Assembly (NCBI GenBank): GCA_947489325.1
Contig: CANLDA010000001.1
Coordinates: forward strand, 248,001 to 312,000
Direction of reading: 5' to 3'
Length of the DNA: 64,000 bases
DNA from: an uncultured Paracoccaceae bacterium
GTDB taxonomy: Bacteria > Pseudomonadota > Alphaproteobacteria > Rhodobacterales > Rhodobacteraceae
Shown here piece by piece: positions 33,061-42,692 of this stretch. The translations under genes were made by a program, and so were the position numbers. Under the pieces are notes generated by a model. The model was not told where the DNA came from, did no database searches, and worked only from the letters and a program-made list of their open reading frames with translations. How positions within the stretch are numbered: the stretch's first letter is position 1; each line of letters begins with the position of its first letter.

Positions 33061-33726
33061 TCAGAAATCAAGGTCCGCATAATGCGCAGGAGGAAGAAAA
33101 CCTGACACTTGATCAGCTAATATACTGCGAAAGGCTGGTCGCGATTTAATCTTTGCGTACCAATCTTTCACCACCTCGGATCGATTCCAATCCACATCAC
33201 AAATGTAATCCAACGCACTCAGATGTGCCGCCGCAGCAAAATCCGCTAGGGTCATCACATCCCCCGCCAGCCAACGTCGCTGATCCAGCAACCACGCCAG
33301 ATAATCCAGATGGTATTTGATCGCCTTGGCCCCCGCTTTCACATTGGAGCTGTCAGGATATCCGGTCCCCATCACCCTCTTATTCACCCGCTCATACAAC
33401 AGTTTACTGGTAACTTCGGTGTGGAATTTGTCATCAAACCAATTGACCAAGCGGCGCACTTCGTATCGCCCCTCCGGGTCTTTGGGCAATAAGGCAGGGT
33501 TTGGAAATTTCTCTTCGATATACTCACAAATCGCCGCGCTTTCACTTAAAAAACGGCCATCCATTTTCAACACAGGCACTTTTCCAGCCGGATTGCGACG
33601 CAAAAAATCGGGGTCTTTTTCCCAATATCGCTCTTCAACCAACTCCACTTCCAGCCGCTTTTCTGCCAATGACAGGCGAATCTTACGGCAAGCAGGGGAC
33701 AAAGGAACGTGGAACAGTCGCAGCAT
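33061..33726 (-). CDS. Glutathione S-transferase family protein
   Basis: A 221-residue protein from ATG 33726; a TTG two codons upstream is less likely. The N-terminal thioredoxin-like domain shows LFHVPLSPACRKIRLSLAEK, the GKVPVL cis-proline region and the SESAAICEYIEEKFP glutathione-binding motif. The C-terminal helical domain starts near residue 90 with LVNWFDDKFHTEV. The residue in the catalytic loop appears to be a serine or cysteine (SPAC), as in beta- or omega-like bacterial members. The specific substrate is unknown. No operon partner is evident; QueG is downstream after a 95-base gap. Confidence 0.87.
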   Translation of the reverse strand: MLRLFHVPLSPACRKIRLSLAEKRLEVELVEERYWEKDPDFLRRNPAGKVPVLKMDGRFLSESAAICEYIEEKFPNPALLPKDPEGRYEVRRLVNWFDDKFHTEVTSKLLYERVNKRVMGTGYPDSSNVKAGAKAIKYHLDYLAWLLDQRRWLAGDVMTLADFAAAAHLSALDYICDVDWNRSEVVKDWYAKIKSRPAFRSILADQVSGFLPPAHYADLDF

Positions 33727-33783
33727 TTTCAATCATCGGCATTAGGAAAGTTTCTCCCTCAATGCCTTGATTGGTTCGGATTA

Positions 33784-34524
33784 TCAATCCTCGAAACACG
33801 CTGATCGGCCATCACGGCGGATGGTGGCCGCCCCATCAGCAATCGCGTTGGCCCGTTTTGATACGAACTGACTGGGTCGCGATGCCGACCGGGTCTTAGG
33901 AGACGGCAACACCGCAGCCAAAAGCGCGGCCTGCCGGGCGGTCAACTTATCCGGTGCTGTCTTAAAGTAATGATATGAAGCCGCCTCAATTCCAAACACC
34001 CCTTCGCCAAACTCAGCGACGTTCAGATACACTTCAATAATACGCCGCTTACTCCATGCCAACTCTACCAACGGTGTCAGCACTGCCTCTAAAGCCTTGC
34101 GTGCCCAACTTCGGCCTTGCCAAAGGTAAACATTCTTTACCGTCTGCTGGCTCAGTGTCGACGCCCCGCGCTGCCCACCTTCTGCGATGGCCGCGCGAAT
34201 GGCGTTCATGTCAAACCCCCAATGCAAACAGAAATTCGCGTCCTCAGCCGCAACGACCGAGCGCACCATAACAGGTGCAATGCCTTCAATCGGCATCCAC
34301 TGCGGATCAATCGACCGCCCCAAACGCGAGATCTCGGCCCGCATGGTCAGCGTTTTTGGAGGATTGAGTACGGTGAATATGAGCACCAGAAAAATAAGAA
34401 CCGACACGCCCCAGATCAACGTCCGCCGCGCCCAGCGCCGAATATGTAACCCCATGCGGTCACGCAATGACCCCACCGGTTTCGTCTTTGGTTGCCGCCT
34501 TTTTCGGGTGTTTTTCTTAACCAT
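33784..34524 (-). CDS. mtgA: Monofunctional peptidoglycan transglycosylase
   Basis: Polymerises lipid II into glycan strands at the cytoplasmic membrane. A basic N-terminus is followed by one membrane helix (about residues 37-57), then a GT51 domain. The catalytic glutamate lies in VVAAEDANFCLHWGFD, and the second conserved motif is RGASTLSQQTVKNVYLW, as in family GT51. The 246-residue length is normal for MtgA and there is no transpeptidase domain. It is followed by the GST gene after 58 bases. The 242 bases upstream hold dispersed repeats. Confidence 0.92.
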   Translation of the reverse strand: MVKKNTRKRRQPKTKPVGSLRDRMGLHIRRWARRTLIWGVSVLIFLVLIFTVLNPPKTLTMRAEISRLGRSIDPQWMPIEGIAPVMVRSVVAAEDANFCLHWGFDMNAIRAAIAEGGQRGASTLSQQTVKNVYLWQGRSWARKALEAVLTPLVELAWSKRRIIEVYLNVAEFGEGVFGIEAASYHYFKTAPDKLTARQAALLAAVLPSPKTRSASRPSQFVSKRANAIADGAATIRRDGRSACFED

Positions 34525-34631
34525 ACAAATCGCCCCTCACCCTCTTCTCGCTCAATCAAGAAATTGGTGCAACCCATAGCGATCCCTGCAGCACTGGATA
34601 TGATATCGCAACGACGCAAACCCACACAGGC

Positions 34632-34766
34632 TTCTTTTTGGCCAAAATATCCCCGCCGGAGGCATCCCGAGGCCAAATCCGATTTGGATTTGGTCGAGAG
34701 AATAAGCGCGCGCGACAGCGCGCACCTATCAATCACCCCGCCAGTCAGTTCTGGCGAGATATTTGC
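34632..34766. repeat. Intergenic roseobacter-type repeat, copy 2 with an inverted partner
   Basis: Starting TTCTTTTTGG at 34632, then AAATATCC and GCCGGAGGC to 34663, this is close to copy 1. A shortened inverted version, CTGGCGAGATATTTGC, lies at 34751-34766 next to the gltB stop. Between them are GC-rich palindromic tracts. The element occupies much of the 242-base gap between gltB and mtgA. Confidence 0.5.
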
Positions 34767-37700
34767 TTATTCAGCAGGTATCGCGCTGGCTTCAACGCTC
34801 AAAGGATGTGGCAGTTTGTTCAGCATCTCCTTGGGGCATATCTGAAGGAAATACCCTTTCTCAACGTCCCAATGTTGCAAAATTTCCGCCGCTCTTTGGC
34901 TACCTGTTTCGGCCAAGTGTCGCTCAATCAAACCTTTCAACTGCTCTTCCCAATGCGCAACAGAAACGCCGCCAGTCACGAGCGTTTCCATGTTCATCAG
35001 CTTTTCCGCAGTGCGGTCAGGATCATAAAGATAGGCCATGCCGCCTGTCATTCCAGCCCCGAAATTGGCCCCGATGGAGCCAAGAATCACGGCGATGCCT
35101 CCGGTCATATATTCACACCCGTTTGAGCCACAGCCCTCAATCACCACCTTCGCACCGGAATTGCGCACGCCGAACCGTTCACCCGCGCGCCCTGCGGCAA
35201 ACAGATACCCATCGGTCGCGCCATACAGCACCGTATTGCCGATGATCGTATTGTCTGCGGCTTTCAGCATACTGGACATGGGCGGGCGTACCACAACAGT
35301 ACCACCAGACAGCCCTTTGCCGACATAATCGTTGGCATCACCGCTTACTTCGATCTTCAGGCCAGGTGCGGCAAAGGCCCCCAAAGACTGACCCGCACTT
35401 CCTGTCAGTTTCACCGTCAGGTGATCTTCTTGCAACGCATTGCGCATGCCAAAGTTCTGGACAATGTGGCTGGAAGTGCGCGTGCCTACAGTTCGGTGTG
35501 TGTTCTGCACAGCGTAACTCAGTTGCATCTTCTCACCATCTTGCAAGAACCGCTCTGCATCCCGCACGATCTCCGCATCAAGCGTATCTGGCACTGCATT
35601 GCGGTCTTTGGATCGGTCATAGGAAATATGATTGGCCCCATCCACGGTGATCAACAGCGGGTTGAGATCCAGATCATCCAAATGTGCTGAACCACGGCTG
35701 ACCTGAGCCAGCAAATCCGCACGACCAATCACGTCATCCAAGGACCGCGCGCCAATGCTCGCCAGCACTTCGCGCACTTCTTGGGCGTAGAACGTAATCA
35801 GGTTTACAACCTTATCCGCATTGCCCGTAAACTTGCCGCGCAGCGCCTCATCCTGCGTACACACGCCGACTGGACATGTGTTAGATTGACACTGACGTAC
35901 CATGATACACCCCATCGCGATCAGGGCGGCCGTGCCGATGCCATATTCCTCGGCACCCAACATAGCGGCCATCACGATGTCACGCCCTGTACGCAGACCA
36001 CCATCGGTCCGCAGGGTTACACGTTCACGCAGGTTATTCATCGACAGAACCTGATGCGCCTCCGTCAGGCCCATCTCCCACGGAAGGCCGGCATATTTGA
36101 TAGATGTTGCAGGGGATGCCCCGGTGCCGCCGTTGTGCCCTGAAATCAGGATCACATCGGCCTTGGCCTTGGCCACACCTGCCGCAATCGTGCCTACACC
36201 AGAAGACGCGACCAATTTGACCGTCACCTTACAACGTGGGTTGATCTGCTTGAGATCATAAATCAGCTGCGCAAGGTCTTCGATGGAATAAATGTCGTGA
36301 TGCGGTGGAGGTGAAATCAGAGTCACACCCTTGGTCGAATGACGCAGGCGCGCAATCAGGTCTGTGACCTTCATGCCCGGCAGCTGACCACCCTCACCCG
36401 GTTTGGCACCTTGTGCGACTTTGATTTCCAACTCTTCACATTGGTTCAGATATTCCGCCGTCACCCCAAACCGACCAGAAGCCACCTGTTTGATCTTGGC
36501 AGACGGATTATCGCCATTGGGTTCTGGAACGAAATGCGCTGGATCTTCTCCACCTTCGCCACTGTCAGACTTCGCGCCAATCCGGTTCATCGCAACATTC
36601 AACGTTTTATGTGCCTCTGGCGACAACGCACCCAGCGACATCCCCGGTGTTACAAAGCGTTTGCGGATCGACGTGATCGATTCCACCTCTTCCAAAGGTA
36701 CCGGTGCACCCATCGGCTTCATGTCCAACAAATCGCGCAAATGAATCGGTGGATTGGCACGCATCTTGGCCGAATATTGTTTCCACATCTCGTAAGAAGC
36801 CTTGTTGCACGCCATCTGCAACATATGCATGGATTGCGCTTCCCAAGCGTGGGTTTCACCCGATTTACGAGACTTATAAAACCCACCCACTGGCAGAACA
36901 TTTGTACCCGCAGCAAAGCCCTTAGCATGAATTTCTTCGGCTTTTGTTTGGATGCCGCTGACACCAATGCCGGAAATTCGACTGGTCATGCCGGGGAAAT
37001 ATTCGGCGCACATAGCACGAGACAAGCCCACGGCCTCAAAGTTCAGGCCCCCACGATAAGAGGACACAACCGAAATCCCCATCTTGGCCATAATCTTCAG
37101 TAGTCCTTGGTCAATCGCTTCGCGATAGCGCGCAACGGCGGTTGTCAAATCGCATTCCAGCAATCCGCGTTTGATGCGATCAGCTAGTGAATCTTCGGCC
37201 AGATAGGCATTCACGACCGTGGCACCTGCCCCGATCAACACTGCGAAATAGTGCGGATCGACGCATTCAGCAGACCGCACATTCAGCGAACAGAACGTCC
37301 GCAGGCCTTTGCGGGTCAAATGACCATGCACTGCACTGGTTGCCAGAATCATCGGCATGGCAACTTTATCGGCGCTCTGAGCCTCATCGCTCAGCACGAT
37401 ATGCCCTGCACCAGACCGCACCGCATCCTCGACTTCGGCGCGCACGCGCTCCAATGCAGCCTGCAAGGCACCCGGACCAGCCTGCGCCAGAAACGTACAA
37501 TCCACACGTGCCACAGTATCATCAAACGCATCCAGCAAATGCTTGAATTGGGCGTTTCCAATAAAGGGGCTATTGAGCAGAACAATCTCAGTCTGACTGC
37601 CGTCTTCGTCCAACACGTTCTTTAGATTGCCAAAACGGGTTTTCAAACTCATCACCCGATATTCGCGCAAGCTGTCAATCGGTGGATTCGTGACCTGAGA

Positions 37701-39305
37701 AAAATTCTGTCTAAAGAAATGGCTGAGCGGGCGGTACTTGCCCGACAAAACCGCGCTGGGAGTATCATCGCCCATAGAGGCCAGCGCCTCTTTGCCGTCT
37801 TCGGCCATGGGGGCCAGAATTTGCTCCAACTCTTCCATAGTATAGCCTGCTGCAATCTGACGTTGCCGCAGCTCTTGACCTTCGAACATGGCCGTTTCCG
37901 TCAGACCCAGAAGGTCAGCATCCAGATCACGGATTTTGCCAACCCATTCGCCATATGGTCGTGCCTGCGCCAAAGTATCTTTGATCTCCACATCGTGGAA
38001 CAGTTTGCCCTCTTGCATATCCACGGCAATCATCTGCCCTGGACCAAGTGCTCCTTTTTCCACAACTTTCGCCTCGTCAATCGTGACCATCCCGGCCTCG
38101 GAACCCGCAATCAACAGGCCATCGTTGGTGACCACAAAACGCATCGGGCGCAGACCATTCCGATCAAGCCCCGCACAAACCCAGCGCCCATCAGTCATTG
38201 CCAATGCCGCCGGGCCATCCCATGGTTCCATCACGGAATTGCAATAGGCATACATATCCTGCCAGGCCTCTGGTAAATCCACCGCCTGTTTGGACCAGCT
38301 TTCCGGAACCAACATGGTTTTCGCCATCGGCGCAGAGCGCCCTGCCCGCACCAGCACTTCAAAAACGCAATCCAGCGCGGCAGAGTCAGACGCCCCACCC
38401 GGCACAATTGGCTTGATGTCTTCAGCCAATTCACCAAAGAACGAGCTCGCCATGCGTATTTCGTGGCTTTTCATCCAATTCAAATTGCCGCGCAATGTGT
38501 TGATTTCGCCGTTATGGGCCAGCATGCGGAAAGGCTGCGCCAACCACCACTGCGGGAACGTATTGGTGGAATAACGCTGGTGATAGATCGCAAAGGCAGA
38601 CTCAAAACGCTTATCCATCAGGTCGGGATAAAACACCGCCACCTGTTCAGCCAGCATCATCCCCTTATAGATGATCGACCGACACGACAGTGACGCAATA
38701 TAGAGACCGTTCACATGGGCCGCATTGGCCGCCTTTTCGATGCGGCGACGGATCACGTACAGTTCGCGCTCAAACTGTTCCTCATCTACGCCTTTGCAAT
38801 TGGAAATCAGGATTTGTTCGATCTCTGGACGGGTCGCGTTGGCCTTTTCACCCAAGCAGGTGACATCCACTGGCACATGACGCCAGCCATAGATGCGATA
38901 GCCCATTTTCAGAACTTCGGTTTCCACAATGGTTCGACATGTTTCCTGCGCACCGTAATCTGTGCGTGGCAAGAACACCTGACCGACAGCCATCAGTTCA
39001 TCCATCAGAGGCTCGTGGCCCGTGCGACGAATCTGGTCATAGAAGAAACTGACAGGGATCTGCACGTGAATACCCGCGCCATCGCCGGTTTTGCCATCCG
39101 CATCCACAGCCCCGCGGTGCCAAATCGCCTTAAGCGCCTCAATACCGGCTTCGACTACACGGCGCGATGGTTTGCCATCCACCGAAACAACAAGACCCAC
39201 CCCACAGGAGGAATGCTCTTCCTCTTCGGAATACAGCCCATTTTCAGCCATCCACTTACGCTTGGCCTCTTCGGCCCGCACCCAGTTTTGATCGTATTGT
39301 GTCAT
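34767..39305 (-). CDS. gltB: Glutamate synthase (NADPH), large subunit
   Basis: Makes glutamate from 2-oxoglutarate and glutamine. The start at ATG 39305, preceded by GGAAGGAACC, is preferred; a longer frame would run back into the preceding gene. The protein has 1512 residues. It carries a 33-residue propeptide ending before Cys34 (SSCGVGLVV), which becomes the N-terminal nucleophile of the class II amidotransferase domain. The central and FMN-binding synthase domains follow, then the 3Fe-4S motif CIMVRQCQSNTCPVGVC. The C-terminal beta-helix domain ends the protein (GGAKVVIEGCGSNGCEYMTGG-like repeats). It is the third gene of the gltD-ORF-gltB unit and overlaps the preceding gene by ATGA. 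Confidence 0.97.
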   Translation of the reverse strand: MTQYDQNWVRAEEAKRKWMAENGLYSEEEEHSSCGVGLVVSVDGKPSRRVVEAGIEALKAIWHRGAVDADGKTGDGAGIHVQIPVSFFYDQIRRTGHEPLMDELMAVGQVFLPRTDYGAQETCRTIVETEVLKMGYRIYGWRHVPVDVTCLGEKANATRPEIEQILISNCKGVDEEQFERELYVIRRRIEKAANAAHVNGLYIASLSCRSIIYKGMMLAEQVAVFYPDLMDKRFESAFAIYHQRYSTNTFPQWWLAQPFRMLAHNGEINTLRGNLNWMKSHEIRMASSFFGELAEDIKPIVPGGASDSAALDCVFEVLVRAGRSAPMAKTMLVPESWSKQAVDLPEAWQDMYAYCNSVMEPWDGPAALAMTDGRWVCAGLDRNGLRPMRFVVTNDGLLIAGSEAGMVTIDEAKVVEKGALGPGQMIAVDMQEGKLFHDVEIKDTLAQARPYGEWVGKIRDLDADLLGLTETAMFEGQELRQRQIAAGYTMEELEQILAPMAEDGKEALASMGDDTPSAVLSGKYRPLSHFFRQNFSQVTNPPIDSLREYRVMSLKTRFGNLKNVLDEDGSQTEIVLLNSPFIGNAQFKHLLDAFDDTVARVDCTFLAQAGPGALQAALERVRAEVEDAVRSGAGHIVLSDEAQSADKVAMPMILATSAVHGHLTRKGLRTFCSLNVRSAECVDPHYFAVLIGAGATVVNAYLAEDSLADRIKRGLLECDLTTAVARYREAIDQGLLKIMAKMGISVVSSYRGGLNFEAVGLSRAMCAEYFPGMTSRISGIGVSGIQTKAEEIHAKGFAAGTNVLPVGGFYKSRKSGETHAWEAQSMHMLQMACNKASYEMWKQYSAKMRANPPIHLRDLLDMKPMGAPVPLEEVESITSIRKRFVTPGMSLGALSPEAHKTLNVAMNRIGAKSDSGEGGEDPAHFVPEPNGDNPSAKIKQVASGRFGVTAEYLNQCEELEIKVAQGAKPGEGGQLPGMKVTDLIARLRHSTKGVTLISPPPHHDIYSIEDLAQLIYDLKQINPRCKVTVKLVASSGVGTIAAGVAKAKADVILISGHNGGTGASPATSIKYAGLPWEMGLTEAHQVLSMNNLRERVTLRTDGGLRTGRDIVMAAMLGAEEYGIGTAALIAMGCIMVRQCQSNTCPVGVCTQDEALRGKFTGNADKVVNLITFYAQEVREVLASIGARSLDDVIGRADLLAQVSRGSAHLDDLDLNPLLITVDGANHISYDRSKDRNAVPDTLDAEIVRDAERFLQDGEKMQLSYAVQNTHRTVGTRTSSHIVQNFGMRNALQEDHLTVKLTGSAGQSLGAFAAPGLKIEVSGDANDYVGKGLSGGTVVVRPPMSSMLKAADNTIIGNTVLYGATDGYLFAAGRAGERFGVRNSGAKVVIEGCGSNGCEYMTGGIAVILGSIGANFGAGMTGGMAYLYDPDRTAEKLMNMETLVTGGVSVAHWEEQLKGLIERHLAETGSQRAAEILQHWDVEKGYFLQICPKEMLNKLPHPLSVEASAIPAE

Positions 39306-40183
39306 TTCTTGGTTCCTTCCATCGAAGAGACTCCGGCGTTTTTGGTCCAACGCCGTCCTGTTATCCAGGCACGTAATTGTTTCTTTCTGCGTCTAAAGAG
39401 ACTTGATTGTCGGGGCTCAGACTCCTGCTCATCCCAACCACCTTTGGGCGGCGTATATTCCAATACTCCACGCGGAATAGCGCCTGCCGTTGTCAGCTGT
39501 GCATGCAAATCATCCATGCGACCGTCTAAGAATGCGTCCACCATTCCTAATAGTGATCCGATTTTTCGCAACGGTTTTGACAAAGTATGCCCAACATCAG
39601 GGAAGAGGTAATGGCGTACATTTGGCAAATAGGGGGTCATAGCGGCATGAGCAGCATCTGCACCACGCAAACCATGAAGTATCACAATATTACGTCCAGC
39701 CTTTAGTCCTGCTGTGATTGTTGGAATGTTACGTTCCTTTGGAATGTTTTGCTCCCAGGCGCTCCAACTATTGTCAAAAGCACGTAGTGCAGCGCCTGCA
39801 TCAATCTGTGGAGCAATTGCAAATACGCCATCAAAATCGATATATTCATTCAACTGGATTATGTTACGTGCCCCACCTGAGTTGCCATATCCATAAATCT
39901 CGGTGGCGCCTATTTCTTGAGCATACCTACGGATGCGTTGCGTCAAATCTGTCAACACCCCCGGAGTTGACATCCAATCCCATTTGACATCCGTCGCACA
40001 CAATACTGAATTGCGTCCACCTTGTGATACTAGATCATAATATCGCATTGGACGCGGAGCGATTACCTTGTCTGGCAGATCATAAGAAGCCACCACTACA
40101 ACCAACCGTTTGCTGGTACCCGCAACTGCGGCCAACACAAGGTTATCGTCCTTTAACAGAATTTTTGGTTGCGGAATTTTCAT
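39302..40183 (-). CDS. Alpha/beta-hydrolase-like protein inserted between gltD and gltB
   Basis: A 293-residue protein. A nucleophile elbow, EIYGYGNSGGARNI, and a C-terminal histidine, LFPDVGHTLSKPL, are the marks of the alpha/beta-hydrolase fold. A middle aspartate (LHGLRGADAAHAA) may complete a triad. The last 60 residues are basic. No substrate can be assigned. It starts six bases after the gltD stop and overlaps the gltB start by ATGA, so it is translated within the gltD-gltB message. The gene looks more AT-rich than its flanks by eye, which hints at later acquisition. Such a gene between gltD and gltB is unusual. Confidence 0.75.
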   Translation of the reverse strand: MKIPQPKILLKDDNLVLAAVAGTSKRLVVVVASYDLPDKVIAPRPMRYYDLVSQGGRNSVLCATDVKWDWMSTPGVLTDLTQRIRRYAQEIGATEIYGYGNSGGARNIIQLNEYIDFDGVFAIAPQIDAGAALRAFDNSWSAWEQNIPKERNIPTITAGLKAGRNIVILHGLRGADAAHAAMTPYLPNVRHYLFPDVGHTLSKPLRKIGSLLGMVDAFLDGRMDDLHAQLTTAGAIPRGVLEYTPPKGGWDEQESEPRQSSLFRRRKKQLRAWITGRRWTKNAGVSSMEGTKK

Positions 40184-40189
40184 ATGGAA

Positions 40190-41623
40190 TTATTCCGCCG
40201 CAACAGTCTCTGTCTGGGCAAACTTTGCTACAATCGCATCGGCGCAATCGCGACCATCTCGAATTGCCCAAACCACCAACGAGGCCCCGCGCACAATGTC
40301 TCCTACAGCATAGACACCATCCATTGCTGTCGCACCGGTGGTAAATTGCGCCTTAACAGTGCCCCAACGGGTGACTTCCAGATCTGGTTGCTCCCAAAGG
40401 GTAGGTAGCTCTTCGGGCTCAAATCCAAGTGCCTTGATCACTAGATCGGCCTCTTCGACATAATCCGCGCCCTCAATCACCTCGGGGCTTTGGCGGCCTG
40501 TTGCATCGGGTTGGCCAAGGCGCATCTTCTGCACCATCACGCCGTTGACCGGATCACCAGAGAACCCCTGCGGAGCAGACAACCATTCGAAAATTACGCC
40601 CTCTTCTTCGGCGTTTTGGGTTTCGCGCTGTGATCCTGGCATGTTGGCACGATCCCGACGGTACAGGCATTTCACACTGTCCGCACCCTGACGGATGGCT
40701 GTACGCACGCAATCCATCGCGGTATCGCCCCCACCAATCACCACAACCTTTTTGCCTGACGCGTTCAGCTCACCACTCTCAAATTCTGCAACGCTGTCGC
40801 CAAACCCAACCCGGTTGGAGGCCGTCAGATAATCAATCGCACGCACAATCCCCTTGGCACCCGCGCCCGGGCCTGCAAGATCACGGGATTTGTAAACACC
40901 CGTTGCAATGATCACCGCATCATGGGCCGCACGGATTTCTTCAAACGAGATATCCTTGCCCACTTCACAATTCAGCCGGAAGGTAACGCCCCCTGCCTCA
41001 AGCAGTTCATTGCGGCGCATCACCACGTCTTTTTCAAGCTTGAATCCCGGAATACCATAGGTCAACAACCCGCCTGCGCGATCATGGCGATCATAGATGG
41101 TCACCTGAATACCCGCGCGGCGCAAACGATCTGCCGCAGCAAGACCACCTGGCCCTGCGCCAATGATGCCAACGCTTTCTGTGCGTTCAACTGTTGGCGT
41201 TGCTGGCTTAACCCACCCTTTTTCCCAAGCAGTGTCGGTAATGTATTTCTCAATTGACCCAATGGTCACCGTGCCATGGCCAGATTGTTCAATCACGCAG
41301 TTGCCTTCGCACAGGCGATCCTGTGGGCAGATGCGGCCACAAATTTCCGGGAACGTGTTGGTTGCCTGCGAAAGTTCATAGGCCTCTTGCAACCGCCCCG
41401 TCGCCGTCATGTTCAACCAATCGGGGATATTGTTGTGCAACGGACAATGACTCTGACAGTAAGGCACGCCACATTGACTGCACCGACTGGCCTGTTCTGC
41501 CGCTTTAACAGCGGCGAACTCTGCATAGATTTCATCAAAGTCCTGATTACGGACGTCTGCACTACGCTTTTCGGGCATATCCCGATCAACGTTCACGAAT
41601 TTGAGCATTGGTTGCTTCGCCAC
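40190..41623 (-). CDS. gltD: Glutamate synthase (NADPH), small subunit
   Basis: Delivers electrons from NADPH to GltB. It has 477 residues and starts with GTG at 41623, eight bases after an AGGAGG site; an ATG five codons later lacks such a site. The N-terminal part has two cysteine clusters, CSQCGVPYCQSHCP and CGRICPQDRLCEGNC, for [4Fe-4S] centres. FAD binding is shown by VGIIGAGPGGLAAADRLRRAG, and NADPH binding by VVVIGGGDTAMDC. The C-terminal end carries GVYAVGDIVRGASLVVWAIRDGR. It is the promoter-proximal gene of the unit. The 217 bases upstream are AT-rich and divergent from uppP. Confidence 0.96.
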   Translation of the reverse strand: MAKQPMLKFVNVDRDMPEKRSADVRNQDFDEIYAEFAAVKAAEQASRCSQCGVPYCQSHCPLHNNIPDWLNMTATGRLQEAYELSQATNTFPEICGRICPQDRLCEGNCVIEQSGHGTVTIGSIEKYITDTAWEKGWVKPATPTVERTESVGIIGAGPGGLAAADRLRRAGIQVTIYDRHDRAGGLLTYGIPGFKLEKDVVMRRNELLEAGGVTFRLNCEVGKDISFEEIRAAHDAVIIATGVYKSRDLAGPGAGAKGIVRAIDYLTASNRVGFGDSVAEFESGELNASGKKVVVIGGGDTAMDCVRTAIRQGADSVKCLYRRDRANMPGSQRETQNAEEEGVIFEWLSAPQGFSGDPVNGVMVQKMRLGQPDATGRQSPEVIEGADYVEEADLVIKALGFEPEELPTLWEQPDLEVTRWGTVKAQFTTGATAMDGVYAVGDIVRGASLVVWAIRDGRDCADAIVAKFAQTETVAAE

Positions 41624-41840
41624 GGCGGCTGCCTCCTGCTTTTTAAGGGTCCCCTCTTCCCTAAAGAAGCTCTGAATAAAAATAAAGTAAAATATACTGA
41701 CCTATTTATAGTTTTTTGTGCAGCCAAACGCCTGAATTGTCATTTTTTCCTCAAAATTAAATCCGATTCGGACCCAACTTGTCGCTACCATAATTTTACA
41801 GCTCCTATATACCCGTGCAAAAGTACTTTCGGGCAGGCAT

Positions 41841-42647
41841 ATGACGCTATTTCAACTGATTCTCTTGGCCATTATCCAAGGTGTGACAGAGTTCTTGCCG
41901 ATCTCGTCCTCCGGGCATCTGGCATTGCTGCCCATGCTTGGCAATTTTCCGGATCAAGGCCAAGTTGTTGATGTCTCTGTGCATGTCGGCACGCTTGGCG
42001 CGGTCATCCTGTATTTCTGGGACGATGTTAAATCCGCATTGCGTGGCACCCCACGCATGTTAACCGGAGACACCTCTACCAAAGGGGCAAAACTGGCCCT
42101 GATGTTGATGATTGCCACAGTGCCCGTCGTGGTTTTTGGGGCAGTGCTAAAGGTTACAGGCTGGTCTGATCTCTTTCGATCCATGCGCGTTATTGGCTGG
42201 ACCATGCTTGGGTTTGGCATCCTCCTGTGGTGGATGGATCAGACATCTTCCAAAATCAAAAAGACCTCAGGTTGGACGCGCCGGGACGCTTGGATCATGG
42301 GCATGTGGCAAGCAATTGCTTTGATTCCGGGTACCTCGCGATCCGGCATCACCATCACCGGTGCGCTTGCGCTGGGATACACTCGTAAGGACAGCGCCCA
42401 CCTGGCAATGTTGATGTCCGTTCCTGCAATCATCGCCAGTGGTATTTATCTTGGGGCTGAATCTGCGATGTCTTTGCGTATTGAACAGATCGGGGTCTGC
42501 ATTCTGGGCGCATTCATGTCTTTCATCGCTGCTTTCTTCGCGCTGCGTTTCATGATGGTTCTGCTGAATTCCGTCAGTTTTACGCCCTATGTGATTTACC
42601 GCGTTATTCTTGGCATCACACTTTTAACCATCAGCTATAGCGCATAA
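41841..42647 (+). CDS. uppP: Undecaprenyl-diphosphatase
   Basis: Dephosphorylates undecaprenyl pyrophosphate for recycling in peptidoglycan synthesis. The 268-residue protein has about eight membrane helices. The first family motif is visible as IIQGVTEFLPISSSGHLAL, and the second as IPGTSRSGITITGAL, containing the catalytic residues. The length is normal. It is divergent from gltD over an AT-rich gap and convergent with the aminotransferase gene. The shared hairpin at 42650 lies immediately after its stop. Confidence 0.95.
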   Translation: MTLFQLILLAIIQGVTEFLPISSSGHLALLPMLGNFPDQGQVVDVSVHVGTLGAVILYFWDDVKSALRGTPRMLTGDTSTKGAKLALMLMIATVPVVVFGAVLKVTGWSDLFRSMRVIGWTMLGFGILLWWMDQTSSKIKKTSGWTRRDAWIMGMWQAIALIPGTSRSGITITGALALGYTRKDSAHLAMLMSVPAIIASGIYLGAESAMSLRIEQIGVCILGAFMSFIAAFFALRFMMVLLNSVSFTPYVIYRVILGITLLTISYSA

Positions 42648-42649
42648 AA

Positions 42650-42673
42650 AAGGGCGCCCGATGGGACGCCCTT
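42650..42673 (-). terminator. Terminator of the aminotransferase gene
   Basis: A stem AAGGGCG/CGCCCTT with inner CCC-GAT-GGG. On the minus strand it is followed by TTTTTT, so it mainly ends the minus-strand transcript. It lies between convergent genes and may also slow transcription from uppP. Confidence 0.85.
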
Positions 42674-42692
42674 AGAAATATCACACCGATGA

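Noticed and set aside
39306-39350. Longer GltB start upstream of 39305
   Set aside because: It lies inside the preceding gene and lacks a ribosome binding site; the ATG at 39305 gives the usual propeptide length before the nucleophile cysteine.
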